From Dicyema japonicum (Eukaryota; Dicyemida; Rhombozoa; Dicyemidae), in the NCBI GenBank assembly GCA_011109175.1, contig RDEW01000002.1, positions 1,058,676-1,122,675 on the forward strand: a stretch of DNA of 64,000 bases. The letters run 5' to 3'. Below the pieces are notes generated by a model. The model saw nothing but the letters and a program-made list of their open reading frames with translations. It was not told the origin of the DNA and made no database searches. This document shows, piece by piece, positions 1-11,000 of the stretch. The translations under genes were made by a program, and so were the position numbers. Position 1 is the stretch's first letter; each line of letters begins with the position of its first letter.

Positions 1-1089
1 TCGACCCCCTTTGTCATTACAATCGATTTCATATGAAAATATAATTTTTATCGTATTTTAGAAAATTCGATTGTGTTTAAAAATCAATAGTCTCGAAGAC
101 AAGTGCACACGGTTTTACTGAAGATAAGCAGTATGAGTTCATATACAAAGTGGTTTAATGCTCAGTTTATTATAAATTAAGTGGAAAGATAAAATTGTGA
201 TTTACTCACATACTTTTCTTATAACAGATTGTCAAACACGAAACTTTTCGTTTATTCATGTTTGTTCTTGATTTATACTTTAAAAGGGAGAGTTGAAGGA
301 AAATATTTTTAAGACATGTTCTAAAAAGCTGGAAGATCCTCGATAGTTCCTGTTATTTGCCTCTTCTTATTCACATACCCCCAGGGGAAAAGGAAAAAAA
401 GTAGTCAAATCTATTGAGAAATAGAATATCGACAAATTCCCCTGGGACAATAGTGATTGAGTCGAAAGAACATCCCTACAGGAAAAAAAGTGAGAAACAA
501 ACATCAGCAATTTCCGACATTAGGATTCTTTCGGAACAAAATTATACATTGAAGATACCTGATGAGTACCATACACATTCATTGAGCGACACTCTCTTCC
601 ACCAAACGACTTGGAGAATCAGCTAACTTATTAAGATTTAAGAAATGGGGTCTTTTCTATCGCTTCAAGCAACAGTGGGGTGCTTGAAAGTCTCCGTCCA
701 AGACATTTTGAGTTCACATTTCTCAGAACATGGGAATCTCTGGCATCCGCCATATCTGTGCTATCACAAAAATAATCAACAGAATACTTTCAAAGAAAAC
801 CACAAAACAATTCCCCACATGTCTTTTCCCGAACTACTCGCTTTCGATACAAAGAGAATAGAAATACCCCCAATTACGGTTTTTCCGTCGCTTAGCCTCA
901 AACTAGCGGAAAGAGCAATCCCTTCCACACTCATCAAACACTAGTAGCTTAGGAGTACACGCTTTTCGACATTGACTCTTAACAACAGGAATATTCCCTA
1001 TGTCACAATAGCATTTCTACTATTAATATCGTTGACTATGATAGGTGACTCCATCCTGTAATAATCAATTTGTAAATGGAATTATGTCA
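1..1089. other. No recognisable gene
   Basis: Frames of 60-100 codons are open at 414-626 and 645-944 (+), but neither resembles a known family, both are low-complexity in character, and no mini-intron chain of the kind used by real genes here could be built. Probably decayed repeat. Confidence 0.4.
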
Positions 1090-1300
1090 TATGGGTGTTA
1101 TTCATTATCTCGGTCTTGAAGTGTTCATGGGTGGGAACCACTTGCCTCGTTGATCCGGCGCTGCTTCTAGCAAATGTCAGAGTTTTTCCTTTCCATTTGA
1201 GGCAAAGTCCACATCGTCAGCGTGCCGATTCCTATAACGTTATCTTTTCCAATACATACTCTCAACTTCATTTTGGAGAGAAGTCAAGTTGACTGAATCA
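1090..1300 (-). pseudogene. Non-LTR reverse transcriptase fragment
   Basis: The minus strand encodes a short RT motif C stretch reading RHADDVDFASNGK (catalytic pair DD, canonical form Y-A-D-D) around 1195-1240. Frame breaks follow on both sides. This is a remnant of a LINE, probably RTE/L1-like; too little remains to place it in a family. Confidence 0.5.
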
Positions 1301-1564
1301 TTGACCAGAAAACATTGAGTACTTCAATCAGTTTTCCGCGGTTACAATGTCGAATGCTCTGGTGAGAACATCCCTAGAATAGTTGTGGCACTTTGAAATC
1401 TTAGCTGAAGAGTCCGATGTTATCTATGGCTGCACACTATATCACCCATAGACCTCCAGATTCTTAAGACACTTTGACGTTGTATGCTGACTTGATCCAA
1501 ATGAGAGACAATTTTTTAATAACCCCAGATATAACTAACACGTTTTCAAAGTGAGAGCAACCTT

Positions 1565-1780
1565 TATGTAATAACCTCAGATATACCGAAAAGAGGTTAA
1601 GAATAACAATAATTAAGTATATTTAGTTCCCACGGTGAAGTAAAACGGATCATGTCCAAGCATCAAGTCCATCCATATCCGCCATTGTAAGATCCATCCG
1701 GTTGAGTAGGGAAGAGAGTTTATGGATGCCGGCCAGGCACTGAGGATCTCCAGAGACTAGCAGAGCACATGATGCCTCTT
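1565..1780 (-). repeat. Degenerate hairpin-tail SINE copy
   Basis: It has the decayed tail at about 1573-1633 (a polypyrimidine/ATAAC edge and an AATTAAGTATAT loop) and the core at about 1660-1770, with a diverged GCCGGCCAGGCACTGAG block. The core block recurs at 2240-2270, 18180-18200 (opposite strand), 40600 and 43020. Orientation is minus, judged from the position of the tail. Confidence 0.6.
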
Positions 1781-1789
1781 TGATTTATT

Positions 1790-1860
1790 TATTTTATTAA
1801 CCCCAAAATCACGAGAAAGAGGATAAAAGTTATCGTCTAATTAAGTGATCCCGGTGTCCA
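1790..1860 (-). repeat. SINE/LINE 3' hairpin tail fragment
   Basis: Solitary copy of the conserved tail: TTAACCCC, then AAATCAC, GAGAAAGA, a spacer ending CTAATTAA, and GTGATCCC. The two arms can pair (ATCAC with GTGAT). Confidence 0.6.
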
Positions 1861-2057
1861 TACCAGTCCTTTTCATGCGGGGTGTTTTGGAGTCCTGTTA
1901 GATTTTGAAGAGGACACAGAGCAGAGATGCATATTTGTAAATATTTATTGCCTCAGGATCACCAGTTAAAGTTTTAGTTAGTTAATTACCCAGACCTCAC
2001 ATCAAGCGTCTAGCAGAGGGTGTTGGGCACTTCCACAAGTCACTTCGAGTCACCGGG

Positions 2058-2381
2058 TTATTATTTATTAACCCCGGATACACCGAGAAAGAAGTTAAAG
2101 TAAACAACTAATTAAGTGTATCCAGTTTCTCTTCTACAGAAACAGAGTCCATTAGGAATCAGCATAAAGGGTAAAAGACGTCTATAGTTGCAGATGTGGA
2201 AACCCCTGCATTGAAGTGGGGGAGAGCAAATAATCCTTTTTCGTACCGGCCTGGCACTGGGCGCCACCTAGACAGGTGGATCACATGACGCCACTCTAAT
2301 AGGAAGAGAGAGGAGGAATAGACAAGCAAGCATAAAACTTCAACAAATTAACAACGCAGCACCACATGGCGCCACGCGGCT
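2058..2381 (-). repeat. Near full-length hairpin-tail SINE
   Basis: About 320 bp. Read on the minus strand it starts AGCCGCGTGGCGCCATGTGG, carries the core block CAGTGCCAGGCCGG, and ends in a hairpin followed by AATAAATAA. On the + strand the arms are GGATACAC at 2076-2083 and GTGTATCC at 2116-2123, a perfect 8-bp stem. A closely similar copy lies in the opposite orientation at 18061-18382. No protein frame spans it. SINE status is inferred from its length, its multiple copies and its LINE-like tail; a tRNA-derived head was not established. Confidence 0.75.
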
Positions 2382-2504
2382 TATTCATCAGTCACCGGGT
2401 TAAAGATAAATAATTAATATTTTATTTAATATTAATTTAATATATAATAAATAATTAGAAGGCAAACCAAATAATAAAATTTAATATAATAATCAAAATT
2501 GTTA

Positions 2505-3533
2505 ATGCCTAGTGTTGTTTGCGGTGATCCTTTCACTTATAATTATGCCATTGTGCGACGTCTTCCGTCCAGTATTCGCGACTATTTGAAAAACTCAAAA
2601 ATTCCTTTCGACTTTGAGGCGGCCGAGGCAGAATTGGAGAGCTTTGTGGATATGCTACGACTTTTGGGGGTCACTATAATGGAAATCCCCGCGGATGAAA
2701 TACATCCCTTCAGTTCCTTCATCGAGGACCACCTGGTCGTCATAAACAACACAGCTCTTATCTGCAACAGTGTTGACAATTCGAGGATCGGCGAGGTTTG
2801 TTTACTTTAATCTCCAGATCTCTGTTCTGAGGTCAATCTTAAGTCGAGAGTTCAACTGCATTGTGATTGACGTGGACTCCAGGGACGCACGTGTGCTGGG
2901 GGGAGATGTCCTCTTCACGGGTTACCACTTCTTATTACTCATAGGAAAGGAGATCTTTGTGGACTGTCAACAACACAAACCTAAATGGCGTCAACGAGGT
3001 CGCAAAGGCCTTCCCTGATTACCCGACCACGTGTTTTCAGCTCCCCAATGGAAACAAGTGTCTAAAGGACTACGTGATGATGGCTCAGAGGGACTCTCTG
3101 TTAGTGGGGGATACCAGCGAATCTGGGATTGTGTTGGAGGTATGGTTAATTAGTTTGCATATTGTCTAATCAATACTGGGCGATTAATCAATATATTGTG
3201 TTTAGAGAATAAAGGAACATGCGAGCTTTACGTACTCGATTCTGTTGATTCCTGAAGACGGGGCTGTGGACTCTGTGTTTGTCAATGACTACTTGATTCA
3301 CCTGCCGGAGGATCAGTATCCTCAGAGTTCAAGGGTTTGGGAGGTTTTATTGGTAGTTGTTTACGAGTCGATTGAGTCGTCACTATCAGGTTAGTTTGAG
3401 ACAACTTGGTAAAATTAATGGGAGACTTTCACGATTGTGTACATTAATTTACAAGTCGAGGATTCCTAGGACATTTCCCACTACTTTAACTAATTTTGAC
3501 ATTGATAATTTTATGTTTGTTATTAATAAATGA
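2505..3533 (+). CDS. DDAH1: Dimethylarginine dimethylaminohydrolase (DDAH)
   Basis: Hydrolyses asymmetric dimethylarginine to citrulline and dimethylamine, relieving inhibition of nitric-oxide synthase; cytosolic, pentein fold. Five exons. Introns are at 2796-2817 (22 nt), 2921-2944 (24), 3140-3205 (66) and 3335-3356 (22). Exon 1 gives the family N-terminus (YAIVRRLPSSI). Exon 2 holds VLGGDVLFTG, exon 4 LIHLPEDQYPQSS, and exon 5 the VSLRQLGKINGRL..LCTLI region, where the catalytic cysteine lies. The cysteine aligns one residue off the vertebrate TCCS motif. ATG 2505 is chosen over an upstream TTG. The spliced length is not a multiple of three: near 2957 the frame shifts, as if 2 nt were missing between IFV and the conserved NNTNLNG stretch. 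Either this is a consensus error or the gene is damaged. Confidence 0.88.
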
Positions 3534-3910
3534 TTATTTGATCATGTTTCCTTTAATCTCACAATCTGAGGTCACTCAGGTCTTTTATGTTTCTGCGCTT
3601 GAAGATAACCAGAACATCACCTGGCGTAGGACCCATCTTTTGGTGGTTGTCTACATGACGTACATTCTTGGTAAAAAACCAAGTGATACACATCAATGAA
3701 CTAATAATTAAAATTTATGGCTCAGACGGGGTTTGAACTCAGAATTGGCGTATTCGAGTTTTGAACAGAAAAGGACGAGAGGTTATGTCTATTTGATAAC
3801 TAACTAGTGTGGTATGTCACAGGCATTTTCTAAGTGTTTTCTGATGACACATTGAATAAATTATTATCAACCATCACGTATTGATTGACGTTTTGTTGAT
3901 AAGCACCATA
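3534..3910. other. Intergenic, no gene recognised
   Basis: A 67-codon frame at 3496-3699 overlaps the DDAH 3' end and has no family match. The minus strand at about 3722-3750 contains GAGTTCAAACCCC, which resembles a Pol III B box, but I found no matching A box or foldable tRNA. Confidence 0.4.
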
Positions 3911-3914
3911 TTAT

Positions 3915-5565
3915 TATTTAATTATATTAGCAATGTCGCGGAACCAGAAAAGTTAACTAATTTTAGATTCAACTATTGCCATGCATCTCTGGACACACGC
4001 TGTAAGTCGTTTCCATCCTCCCTGTTTTCGCATCTGCCCTCAGATCATCCAGATCCTTTGGTGTTTTCAGTTTTCTTCTTATCAAAGTGAGTTCTTTGTC
4101 GACCTCGATACGTTGTTTGTTTAATACAGAAAAGCATGATTCCATGGCCTGATTGGCCGGTGCCAATTCCGAAGCTTTTAGAATATTTCCAAAAAGCTGA
4201 TATTTCGCAGAAGTAACTTTATTCCCAATCTTTGTTGTTTGATTAATTCTATATAGCTCGTTGTTGGCCATCCGGTTTGGCCAGTAGACTCTCAAACGAA
4301 GTCGCAGTTGTTTTCTGTGGAAAGAGTTGCGGTTTTCCAGTTCTTTGATGGTTAGGCCCCAGATCTCCGCGTTATAAAGTAGAATTGGTTCAATAAAGGA
4401 GTTGTACAACCGAATTCGAAGGCGAGTGCCTATGTACTTTCATCGCATCCAGATCACCCACATTTTTTATAAGAAGCAACTGGCAGAACTTTCCTGTGAA
4501 TAACGTCCTTCGAGTCCCCGAAGAGAGATCCAACTTTCTTGCATGTTATCCACTTATCCTAGTTTCTCGTCGTGCAAAGGGATGTGCTAGTTCTTTCCAT
4601 TTATGTGGGTTACTATTAGGGACCAGCCCTCCAAACCTTGAGGGATCATTCCTGCCGTTATTAATAATTTTCTGTATCATCAAGAATTGTGATTCTTTCC
4701 GGTCTGGTAGTTCGGGATAATTGTTTAACAGCTGCAAACATTCTTGCACCAAGTTTGTACCGTTCGGCGTCTTTTGCCAAGTTATCCAGTGTATGCCGGC
4801 CTAGTTCCCTCAATCTTCTCTTTATTTTGTATTTGATTCTGTTGCGTTCTCTTTTAAGAGAGTCAGTTTGGCTTGTCAAGTTTGACGACTCGATTAAGAG
4901 TCTGAGTTTTTCCTTTGGTTTTTTGACAGTTCTTCTATTTCTTTGTCAAAAGTTCCCTTGAACCTCCTTGGGCGATTTCCCAGTACCATCCTAGCAGCCT
5001 GCCTGACTCTGATAGAAATATTCTTCCATAACAGCCCGGGTGACATATTCGTGTCGACATTTTCCAAGTTTCGATATTTTCTCGCCATACTTTTTAAGGG
5101 TATTGTCATTAGCACATAGAGCCTCCACGGCCAAGGTCTTGCTTGCTCCGCGTACATTCTGCCAGTGCTCCAGAGATTCCAAAGCGTCGCTTTATAATGA
5201 GACGTGCCACTAGTAGTCTGTGATCACTCGAGGTCATCATACGTTCAGGAGTCCGTGAGTAGCCCCTTCTGTGTTTGCCTGCATAGTATGTAGTCGATTT
5301 GGTCAAATATATGGACTCGATTTCCACAGGAGTCTCTCTTCTGTCCTGTACATATGTCGTGCTGCATGTCGAAACTCAGTTTTACAAGGAATACTCCAAA
5401 TGACTTGCAGAAATGTATAAGGGCCTCCTCGGACAGATTTCTGATCTCTCGAGCGTGGCTGCCCAAGCAAGCTGATTCGTCCCGCTTTTTCTTCACTTTT
5501 GAATTCCAGTCTCCCGCTATAAAGAGCATGTAGGAGCTTGACAGGAAGGAGTAAGCCAAGTTCAA
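3915..5565 (-). pseudogene. RTE-like LINE (family A), decayed
   Basis: The minus-strand 5' end at about 5565 encodes an APE-type endonuclease core (FIAGDWNSKVKKK, then RNLSEEALIHFC and IDQIDYIL-like text). Several frame-shifted RT-region fragments follow. The C-terminal part (3969-4409) has MYNSFIEPILLYNAEIWG, typical of the thumb/3' region. The 3' end at about 3915-4060 matches 20538-20649 and 50260-50425, which end in GCTAATAATAA. At least five frame breaks. Confidence 0.75.
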
Positions 5566-5569
5566 TTAT

Positions 5570-6010
5570 ATTATTATTTAATGTATTTTCTAATTAACTT
5601 TCAAGTTCAATTATAATCTGGTTATATACTATTTCTACACGCACAGGAGATCTCCGTGAACACTGCTGGATATTTGAGCGAATCTGAATGGCTGCGCAGT
5701 TTACTGTATCCTCGGTTGATTGTTTGTTTATTTTAATAGAATTAATCTTTTAAAATTATTTCAATACTTCCAAGAAAACATAAAGATGATCCTCCGTTAA
5801 CATCATATTTAGTGGCTCCCTACTTTATCAACCACCGGTCCCTTCATGTGGAGAAAACCAAGTGACTATAAAAAGTAATAACGAGCGTTCTTCCATTGTT
5901 TCCGAATATGCGGAGTGAGACTTTTTTCAAGAAGGAAAATTATACAAAATATTAATTGATAAAAAATCATTTTAGTCCTTTTAAATTTGCTTTCTCAAAA
6001 TATTTTTAAT
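5570..6010. other. AT-rich spacer, nothing recognised
   Basis: No chain of exons or repeat motif could be read on either strand. Confidence 0.4.
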
Positions 6011-6014
6011 ATTT

Positions 6015-6371
6015 GCTTTCTCAAACTGGGGTCCATGGTCCTTTTTGGACCGCGGAACAATCTTTAGTAATTTATATTAGTCTATTTTTATATTATATTT
6101 TTTTAAATTATTTTGAATTAAAAACACGTTTTCAACGAAGTTTAAGCGATTTTAAATTCAAATGGCTGATTCCTATTAAGAATTGGCAAAGATGAAGTGC
6201 TTATTCCATTTGCAACTACATATGAGTATGAGACAGCGTTTTCAACACTACTTACCATCAAATCAAAATTCCGCAATAGATTGGATGTGTCAAATGAGGG
6301 TTGCATTGTCCAAAACACAACCCGACTTAGAAAAACTGGTGATGGTTAAACAAGTGCATCCATCTCATTAA
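6015..6371 (+). pseudogene. hAT-family DNA transposon remnant
   Basis: The C-terminal dimerisation region of a hAT transposase (ZBED/SCAND3-like) is visible in two frames: LIPFATTYEYETAFSTLL and SKFRNRLDV, then ALSKTQPDLEKLV and KQVHPSH at 6300-6371. A hAT-like terminal motif, CTGGGGTCCATGGTCC followed by TTTTTGGACCGCGG, lies at about 6027-6056. Frames are broken, so this is an inactive fragment. Confidence 0.75.
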
Positions 6372-6399
6372 TTATCATTCTTTAATTTTGCACTAATTC

Positions 6400-6680
6400 A
6401 CTAATTTAATGAAGGACCGCAAGAAATTAAAAAATAAAAGAAGATTGCGATGTCTCAGTTTTTGTACAGTAAATCTCTGGTGGAGAGTCGAAGAGAGATG
6501 ATAAGGGACAAAAAAGGAGAGAAATTTCGGCAAGTAGCCAGTGAGGGGAATCGACCAGGGCCAGTAGTTATAGTAAGCAAAAGCCTGATGGCCCCTGGTT
6601 CGAATCTCGCTGCTGTAAAATTCGTCTGAAGGCTCCACGTATATGCGATGTTTTGGATTGACGATAACGCCGTCATCATT
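6400..6680. repeat. Possible tRNA-derived SINE, second type
   Basis: The + strand contains GGTTCGAATCTCGC at about 6598-6611, an excellent Pol III B box, and TAGCCAGTGAGG about 60 nt upstream, which resembles an A box. A 73-nt tRNA cloverleaf could not be drawn. I see no second copy in the window. Confidence 0.35.
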
Positions 6681-6849
6681 TAATACTTCAAAGAAGTGAA
6701 AAGCATTAGTTCTCTCTTTCCATGTTTAGTTTCAAAATCTCAGTGTTGAGGGAATCGCTTTCTTAGCAATCATACTTAGCGTTTTAATAAACAGACACCA
6801 TCCTGGATATATAGAATCGCCCCTATATCAGACAATATGGAAGTTCCAC

Positions 6850-7560
6850 TGAAACATGGGGACCGAAAGACGTTCCAGCTTCCTATTGACCAGTCTCGCT
6901 CCTCTGGTTGTCGTCCAAGGTATTGGAAAAACTAGTTCTTTCAAAATCAAGCTCTTTTCTTCTGATATACCTTTTTCAGCACGATTTTGGAAACCTTTCT
7001 ATTTCCACCCACCAAGACTTTTCTACTTACATCCAATTCCATCCGTTCAGGGTTTTCACACAAACCCAGACTCAGGTCTTCAATTCCTACCTGTAAAAAA
7101 TTCAATCAGAAAACACGGAAATCTAAAAAAACTACTTAACTTCCTAAGCGGGCGGATGGGACAAATTTGTCTTAAACATATCTACTTATACTATTTACAG
7201 GAGACTGGAATTCTAAAGCAAGGAATGTGTTGTGTATTAGAATAATTGACAAAAACAAAAGAATGAGTACTAGTGACATGTATTTGCAGTATTATCAAAC
7301 TCAATATGCAATGCGGTGTTCACTCGTGCACCACTTCATAAAACATCGTGGACTGGGGTTGGTAAAATGAGAGTCGTTTACAACCACTCTATAACACCCT
7401 TTGCAGACGGAAAGAAGTAAGTTGACTGATGGACGCCAGGTCTTATGGGGGAGCATTTACATTCAACAACCAAAAAATTCACTGGCGCTCGACTAAGAAG
7501 ATTCCTCGAAAAACAAAAGAGAATTAAATCATGAAATGAGATAATCAGTTGAAAAGTTTA
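6850..7560 (+). pseudogene. LINE endonuclease-region fragment (family A)
   Basis: At about 7197-7240 the + strand reads FTGDWNSKARNV, the GDWN(A/S)K motif of APE-type endonucleases, as in the copy at 5520-5540 on the minus strand. The 129-codon frame at 6856-7245 runs through the motif in the wrong frame and is not a gene. Confidence 0.5.
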
Positions 7561-8390
7561 CCTCAGAGATTACACGGGAAAATTATTTGCACTATCATTA
7601 AAAATAGAAGTATACCAAAATCCAAACGAAAAATGGAATACTTGAATATTCAGAGAGGCAGGTGCATACAGTGGAACAACAATGGACAAAACCGATTCCA
7701 ACCTATTAAATCATAAAGTTGTTTAAATGGAGAAAAAGCTACAAATCGAAAAAACTAACAACCAGGAAATATAAGAGAAATTAAAAATTGAGCTTAAGCT
7801 AATCTCTAAGGGTATCAAAATCACATTTTCTACACCTAAAAACTCTCCTCAACTCTCGAATATCAGTGGTGGAAAATCATCGGGATAGGAGACAGATGCA
7901 TATGGTGATCAGGTTACTTGTTCGACGACAACAGAAAACAAGACAAAAATGGGAAAACAACCATAAGCCAATTATAATTGTCAATCACTTTGTAAAACAA
8001 TTATCTTTGATGGGAAAACGAACCCATAGTTTATCTCATAAGTGTACATAGTGCGTGTGATCCTGAGGCTACAGAGATACATCGGGTGTATTCTGCGTGG
8101 AGCAAAACTCGAAGGCAAAAAATAACAAAAAAGGTCCCCCCCTTCTGGTTGTCTAGAAGGCAGAAATGGCATAGCAACACTAGTAGAAAACCAAAGGCAG
8201 TACGCCTTATGGTCTGGGAGTTTAAATAGCCAAGAGATTGTAGACAAGCATCATGAAATGATCCATGGTTATAGAATTTGTGATTATCAGTGTTGGGGTT
8301 CAACAGGAGAAATGCTTAGACAGTCGTTAACAGTTATTATGACAATTATAAATCATATTTATTTAAATATATTAAAAATACAAAATTTAT
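7561..8390. other. Decayed repeat, no gene recognised
   Basis: Probably a downstream continuation of the LINE at 6850-7560. The frames are short and broken and no conserved motif is readable. Confidence 0.4.
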
Positions 8391-8393
8391 AAA

Positions 8394-9038
8394 TTACATC
8401 AAGTCATAATCATCCCTCTGACAAATAAATAAAACCAAAACCATATCATTATATTCAAGCATATTTCTCTTCACTGCTGATCGGTCACTCCATGTTATGA
8501 AATCCTCCAAACTACGAGTCACCAAGAATGCTGGATCAGTTACTACTTCGGGTCCCACTCTCACGTCTAATCATTATAATAACCCATAACGTCCTTGTTC
8601 CACATATGTGGTGGCTGTTCGAACATCCTCTGTCATAGAAGATCGCTTCATTACAACAGCCAAACGACGCCTACAGAAGGAACTGGCTGAGACCTTATCA
8701 CACAACTCCAAAGTGCTCTTGGCTGGGATAAGTCCCATCTGATATCTAGGACATGCTCATACATTTTTACAATTTTTCTAATAGAAGACTGGTAGACTGA
8801 GTTCTGAATGGGTCATTTGGAGAAAGTTGCTTTATTTGAGTGGCCACTTGACGCACGTGTCTTGATAGTTTGTTGTAACTAGAATTATTATGAATTGTTA
8901 CATTGTATAGTCCTCACGTCTAGTAAGGCCGTATTTTTTCATTATTCCCAATTCATGGCCCTTATTATCAGCCTCCCATGTCATAAAGTCGACTTTTTTG
9001 AGTAACTTTTTTTCGTGATATTTCAGTTTTCTAACCAT
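8394..9038 (-). CDS. IMP3: U3 snoRNP protein IMP3
   Basis: Component of the nucleolar U3 processome (MPP10-IMP3-IMP4), needed for 18S rRNA maturation; it helps pair U3 snoRNA with pre-rRNA. It starts [18 protein letters not shown] and is collinear with animal IMP3 to the C-terminus (RDDYDLM). The S4 RNA-binding domain is in the second half, with [20 protein letters not shown] and the signature ASSFCRRRL. Four introns: 8879-8901 (23 nt), 8746-8770 (25), 8567-8590 (24) and 8418-8441 (24). Splicing gives 549 nt, exactly 183 codons with stop (182 aa; human 184), so the gene looks intact. No single frame is open for more than about 60 codons, so ordinary ORF finding misses it. Confidence 0.97.
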
Positions 9039-9139
9039 CACTTAACTCTATTTTGCACGATATACTAATTTTAAATTTATATATTTATTAAATTATTTAA
9101 TTAAATTTTATTAATAATTTAAGTATTAATCGCCAGAAA

Positions 9140-9490
9140 TATTATTTTTTGTTGTCAAATATTTTTGTTTATGAAAAAATCATATGCAATCAGACTCCAC
9201 AGTCTCCTTTCAAAGGAAATGACGGTGTGAAATGGCCAAGGCTTCCTACGTATGTGCAAGGAGCTAGGAAACCATTCAGAGAGAGGACGGTTTATGTAGA
9301 GGAATTCAGATCGGCATTAAAAAAAGTGCACTCCGATAGAATTCTTCTGCAGAAATAAAAGAAAACACTTCAGGAACGCTATTGGTTCACTGGCGAGCAT
9401 TCGAAGAGAATTCGAGAGATGTTGGAGGCTGGGATCACTTAATTTAGCGAGTTAATACTTTCTTGGGGTTTTAAAATAAATAATAAGAAT
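9140..9490 (+). pseudogene. 3' end of a LINE (family C/D)
   Basis: The frame at 9149-9358 and its continuation encode the C-terminal LINE ORF, ending KRIREMLEAGIT-stop at about 9410-9440. The stop codon lies inside the 5' arm of the hairpin tail (GGGATCACTTAATTT at about 9432). The tail ends GGGGTTTTAAAATAAATAATAA. One internal stop at 9358. Confidence 0.6.
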
Positions 9491-9774
9491 AATTAGTGTA
9501 GTAACATGGCCTAACAAAATAGTAAACAGTTATGTTAGATGCTCAGCGATATTGGGCATAGATATTGTTAAATCTCGATGGAAACTTATGTGACATATAC
9601 TACGCCTCGACAGACCAACTCCTGCCAACAGACTATGGAAAATTACTTCATGTCAAGAATATCATGGACGCCAACGCGTAACTTACCATCAGTGCTGGAA
9701 ACTGATCTAAAGCCATTAAACGGCAACATAGAGCAGAAGATAATTCACTTTCAACAGAGGGAGATGGAAGAGGA

Positions 9775-9960
9775 TTATTATTACCCCCAGGATCACTGGG
9801 TCAAAGAGAAAGAAATAAAAGTTCTCATCTAACTAAGTGATCCCAGACCGACAAAGGAGAAAACGAGTCCGGCGGGGTCGAGAATCCTGAACAGCTCTTC
9901 TCATTAAACATGACATCGGCTCAAAATTTCTGTATGATGGAAGAGGATAGAAAATAGAAT
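9775..9960 (-). repeat. SINE copy with hairpin tail
   Basis: The tail is at 9783-9848 (CAGGATCACTGGG ... AACTAAGTGATCCCAG). A diverged body follows, including ATCGGCTCAAAATTTCTGTATGAT at 9909-9932, which recurs at 40665-40690. The 84-codon frame at 9578-9832 only crosses it by chance. Confidence 0.6.
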
Positions 9961-10499
9961 CGTCTGTTTCCGCAGAGTGGAAATGTTTCTACATTATAAT
10001 TCTAATAATAATATGTTTTATGAATAAATGGAAACTGGGAGTCAAATATAATTTATTAATGATTCTTTAAACACTGAGAAGTCTCTTTTCATTTGTAAAA
10101 TCATCAAAGACTCTAAAAACATTAAAACTGACAGTTCTAATGACTGCAATTAAGTTAAGAGGCCGTCTTCATTGATGAACTCGTGTGTACCAATTGACTC
10201 TCACCAAACCAGATGTCTAAATCCCCGTTCAATAATAAGATACCCCAGTGAAATATACTTTTATTAACAATGGATCACTCGAGTATCAGTGGGTTGTAAA
10301 AACAAATAATTAAAAATGCGTCCTACTCCAAGACATAGAGGTGAATAGAGATTTATTTAACTGATCACTTTGAAAAAGACTAAAAACTTGTTGAGAAAAG
10401 AAGATATTAATTCAATTGATGGCTTAGAAACGTTTAGGTGGAAGAATGTGAGAATAGTCATATATTTGGTCGTTAATAAAAAACGTTTTTTTATTTTTA
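9961..10499. other. AT-rich, no gene recognised
   Basis: No exon chain, RT motif or tail copy could be read. Confidence 0.4.
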
Positions 10500-10605
10500 A
10501 TGGTTGCTCGGAGACCCTCGGAGCTGTGTTGGTTTAGTAAACGCTTCGGGATCGCACTCGTTGCGGAAATGCCATGTCTCTTGGGGAGCGGTGTGTGACT
10601 TTTTT
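10500..10605 (+). other. GC-rich island ending in a T tract
   Basis: About 100 bp, strikingly GC-richer than its flanks, ends in GTGTGTGACTTTTTTT. It contains a 33-codon ATG frame (10500-10598), and the opposite strand is also open. It matches no snRNA, SRP, U6, 5S or Y RNA that I can recall. A T7 end would suit a Pol III transcript, but no A/B boxes were found. Identity unknown. Confidence 0.25.
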
Positions 10606-10662
10606 TAAAATAAATAATATTTTAAATGAAAATGAAATTAAAATATATAAAATAATTATAAT

Positions 10663-11000
10663 TTATATTGTGGGACAAGAATTCATTCGTTTATAATAAT
10701 GATTAGCACAGAAACAGAATCTGCAGAATTTATGTCCACATGAGTGACAAATAATCATTCGACTATATTCATTTATTACTGATTTATTCAAACATAGTGG
10801 ACATTCTATATATTCATTGCTATCATTACATATCTACTATTATATTAAACATACTAAGTAATAGTGGTTTTCCCTCAACGGAGATGACCTTTTTTTTCTT
10901 ATTAATTTTGATTTTTTAGTTGTTTTCATTACATTTTCCTTTAAATGGTAAAACTACTTACTTTATCACTTTCATCTATTAGTAGTGATTTTTCACTCAT
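10663..11000 (-). CDS. Small Emi-type zinc-binding (ZBR/IBR-like) protein
   Basis: Three exons with introns at 10939-10961 (23 nt) and 10834-10854 (21 nt) give 98 codons with stop (97 aa), in frame throughout. The N-terminal 41 residues are lysine-rich (KSKLIRKKRSSPLRENHYYL). The C-terminal half is a zinc knuckle: ECPLC, then ICHSCGHKFCRFCFCANH. Spacing and the FCxFCxCxxH run resemble the zinc-binding region of FBXO5/FBXO43 (Emi1/Emi2), inhibitors of APC/C. No F-box, and no C-terminal arginine-leucine tail, is present in these exons. Either it is a miniature relative of Emi, or the gene has further exons I could not link. It could also be another RING/IBR-type protein. Function is inferred from the Cys/His pattern only. 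Confidence 0.55.

Noticed and set aside
6500-6650. tRNA gene at the GGTTCGAATC motif
   Set aside because: T-stem pairing fails beyond two pairs and no anticodon arm fits; treated as a possible SINE.
6856-7245. 129-codon open frame as a gene
   Set aside because: An adjacent frame carries the endonuclease motif GDWNSK of a LINE, and this frame is out of register with it and has no family match.
9578-9832. 84-codon frame on the + strand
   Set aside because: It runs through a SINE hairpin tail in minus orientation and has no protein similarity.
10500-10598. 33-codon ORF as a small protein gene
   Set aside because: No conserved match; both strands are open because of base composition, so it was left as an unexplained island.
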